From NCBI GenBank assembly GCA_021785115.1, contig JAJYGO010000314.1, forward strand, positions 1 to 6,231: a DNA stretch of 6,231 nt, written 5' to 3'. Position 1 is the first letter of the stretch; each line of letters starts with the position of its first letter. The stretch comes from Chloroflexota bacterium. Its GTDB lineage: Bacteria; Chloroflexota; Limnocylindria; Limnocylindrales; CSP1-4. Positions 5,107 to 6,231 of this stretch are shown piece after piece. The notes under the pieces were generated by a model. The model had not been told where the DNA came from. It did no database searches and saw nothing but the letters and a program-made list of their open reading frames with translations. The translations under genes and the position numbers were made by a program.

Positions 5107-6176
5107 GCCGACTGCTCGCGGAGTCCCAGACACTCCGCATCCCCTTCCGGGACCCGTTCCGCATCGCCCGCGACATGAGCGGCGACGTGGCGGTCACGGT
5201 GATCGTCGAGGTCTCCACGGCGGACGACCGTGCCGCCGGGCGCAGCGGGCTGGGGGAGGGGTTTCCGGACACCTACTACGGCGAGAACCCCGACACGATG
5301 GCCGCGGTGCTGCCGCTCCTGCTGGAGGCCGTGGAGCCGTTCGAGGAGCGGCTGGGCGGCGCCATGGCCGAGACCCGGGACGCGCTCGCGGGGGCGTCGT
5401 GGGCGATGGACGAGGCGATCCGCCACCACGGCGCGGCCAAGTGCGCGCTGGACATCGCGCTGCACGACCTGGCCGCCCGGCGCCTGGGCGTGCCGCTCCA
5501 TGCGCTCCTGGACCTGCCGGCCGCGATCCCCCCGACCGACTTCACGATCGGGATCGACACCCCCGAGGTGGTGGGCCAGCGGGCCGCCCGGGCCACCCGT
5601 TTCCCCGCCCTGAAGATCAAGGTCGGCGGACCGGCCGACCTGCAGACGCTGGAGGCGGTGCGGGCCGTCTACCACGGGCCGATCCGCGTGGACGCAAACA
5701 CCGGCTGGGTCCCCGAGCAAGCCGTGCGGCTGGTGCCGGAACTGGAGCGACTGGGCGTGGTGCTGATCGAGCAGCCGTTCCCGGCGCACCGGCTCGACCA
5801 GCTGCGCTGGCTGCAGGAGCGTTCCAGCCTGCCCATCGTGGCCGACGAGAGCTGCGTGGTCTACGACGACCTGGAGGGCCTGGTCGGCGTGGTCCAGGGC
5901 GTCAACGTCAAGCTGGCCAAGTGCGGCGGGGTGGGCCCGGCGAGGCGGATGCTCGCGCGCGCCGGCGAGCTCGGCTTCCGCCGGTTCCTGGGCTGCATGG
6001 AGGAGACGAGCGTGGGGATCGCCGCGTCCGCGGCGGTCGCCTCGCTGGCCGACTGGGTGGACCTCGACGGGTGCCTGCTGCTCGCCGACGATCCGTTCGA
6101 GGGGCTGGCGCTCTCCGACGACTGTCGCTGGCAGCTGACCGACGCCCCCGGCCTCGGGGTCTCGCGCCGGCGCTGA
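5103..6176 (+). CDS. dgcA: Enolase-superfamily racemase/epimerase, probable N-acetyl-D-glutamate racemase DgcA
   Basis: A 357-residue enzyme of the mandelate racemase/muconate lactonizing group, closest in pattern to L-Ala-D/L-Glu epimerases. The N-terminal capping domain (1-125) includes the specificity loop PFRDPFRIARD (14-24) and GLGEGFPDTYYGE (49-61). The barrel carries the full catalytic set: KIK (Lys171, Lys173), DANTGW with metal ligand Asp197, IEQP with Glu223, ADES with Asp248, and NVKLAKCGG with the opposing base Lys270. Both bases are present, as racemisation at a Glu alpha carbon needs. With adjacent dgcN, the expected reaction is N-acetyl-D-glutamate to N-acetyl-L-glutamate. DLDG at 320-323 keeps the DxD that binds the dipeptide ammonium group in B. 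subtilis Ala-Glu epimerase, so a peptidoglycan-dipeptide role remains possible. The ATG at 5103 has GGAGG at 5091-5095 (7-nt spacing) and overlaps the dgcN stop. Confidence 0.92.
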   Translation: MSRLLAESQTLRIPFRDPFRIARDMSGDVAVTVIVEVSTADDRAAGRSGLGEGFPDTYYGENPDTMAAVLPLLLEAVEPFEERLGGAMAETRDALAGASWAMDEAIRHHGAAKCALDIALHDLAARRLGVPLHALLDLPAAIPPTDFTIGIDTPEVVGQRAARATRFPALKIKVGGPADLQTLEAVRAVYHGPIRVDANTGWVPEQAVRLVPELERLGVVLIEQPFPAHRLDQLRWLQERSSLPIVADESCVVYDDLEGLVGVVQGVNVKLAKCGGVGPARRMLARAGELGFRRFLGCMEETSVGIAASAAVASLADWVDLDGCLLLADDPFEGLALSDDCRWQLTDAPGLGVSRRR

Positions 6177-6179
6177 TCC

Positions 6180-6197
6180 CCGGCAGGCCGCTGCCGG
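6180..6197 (+). terminator. Hairpin terminator candidate after dgcA
   Basis: CCGGCAG (6180-6186) and CTGCCGG (6191-6197) form a perfect 7-bp stem with loop GCCG, beginning 4 nt after the TGA. There is no T tract. The position right after the last gene of the pair makes it the best terminator candidate in the window. Confidence 0.42.
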
Positions 6198-6231
6198 CCC
6201 GCCCCGAACGCGCCGCTGCCCGGCCCACGAG

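Noticed and set aside
3781..5789. Minus-strand open frames of 450 and 461 codons opposite dgcN and dgcA
   Set aside because: Same GC artefact: one runs into the tRNA, both overlap well-supported genes, and neither resembles a known protein.

Overview
This is a very GC-rich window, packed with genes whose third codon positions are nearly all G or C. The base composition, GTG starts, apparently leaderless promoters with TANNNT -10 boxes, and protein content suggest a high-GC actinomycete or a high-GC Chloroflexota-type bacterium. The sequence alone does not fix the phylum. No transposase, integrase, phage gene or CRISPR array is visible; it reads as ordinary chromosome.

Layout, left to right. 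(1) Positions 3-548 (+) hold the C-terminal half of an adenosine deaminase family protein, cut by the window edge. (2) A 118-bp convergent intergenic stretch follows, with small hairpins and a 14-bp direct repeat. (3) Positions 667-1344 (-) encode a winged-helix regulator with a C-terminal Cys-x12-Cys-x27-Cys pattern like the Fe-S sensor SufR, but with no suf genes beside it. (4) A 143-bp divergent promoter region separates it from a (+) pair: a DUF1015 protein (1488-2816) and an alpha/beta-hydrolase-fold protein (2813-3637), overlapping by GTGA. The hydrolase-like protein has Gly where the catalytic Ser is expected. (5) A tRNA-Glu(CTC) gene with encoded CCA lies at 3734-3810, with its own extended -10 promoter. 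(6) A second (+) pair, overlapping by ATGA, runs 4012-5106 and 5103-6176: a DUF1611 P-loop protein (DgcN type) and an enolase-superfamily epimerase/racemase (DgcA type).

How the genes may work together. The best-supported module is the last pair. DUF1611 plus an Ala-Glu-epimerase-like enolase matches the dgcN-dgcA route, in which D-glutamate is N-acetylated and then racemised to N-acetyl-L-glutamate. The dipeptide-epimerase alternative remains open for the second enzyme. The DUF1015/hydrolase pair is probably one transcription unit and shares its upstream region with the SufR-like gene, so redox or Fe-S control of the pair is possible but unproven. The most unusual observations are the Ser-to-Gly change in the hydrolase nucleophile elbow, the DGP in place of DDP in the deaminase, and the orphan SufR-like regulator. 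I do not see a clearly new multi-gene system here.
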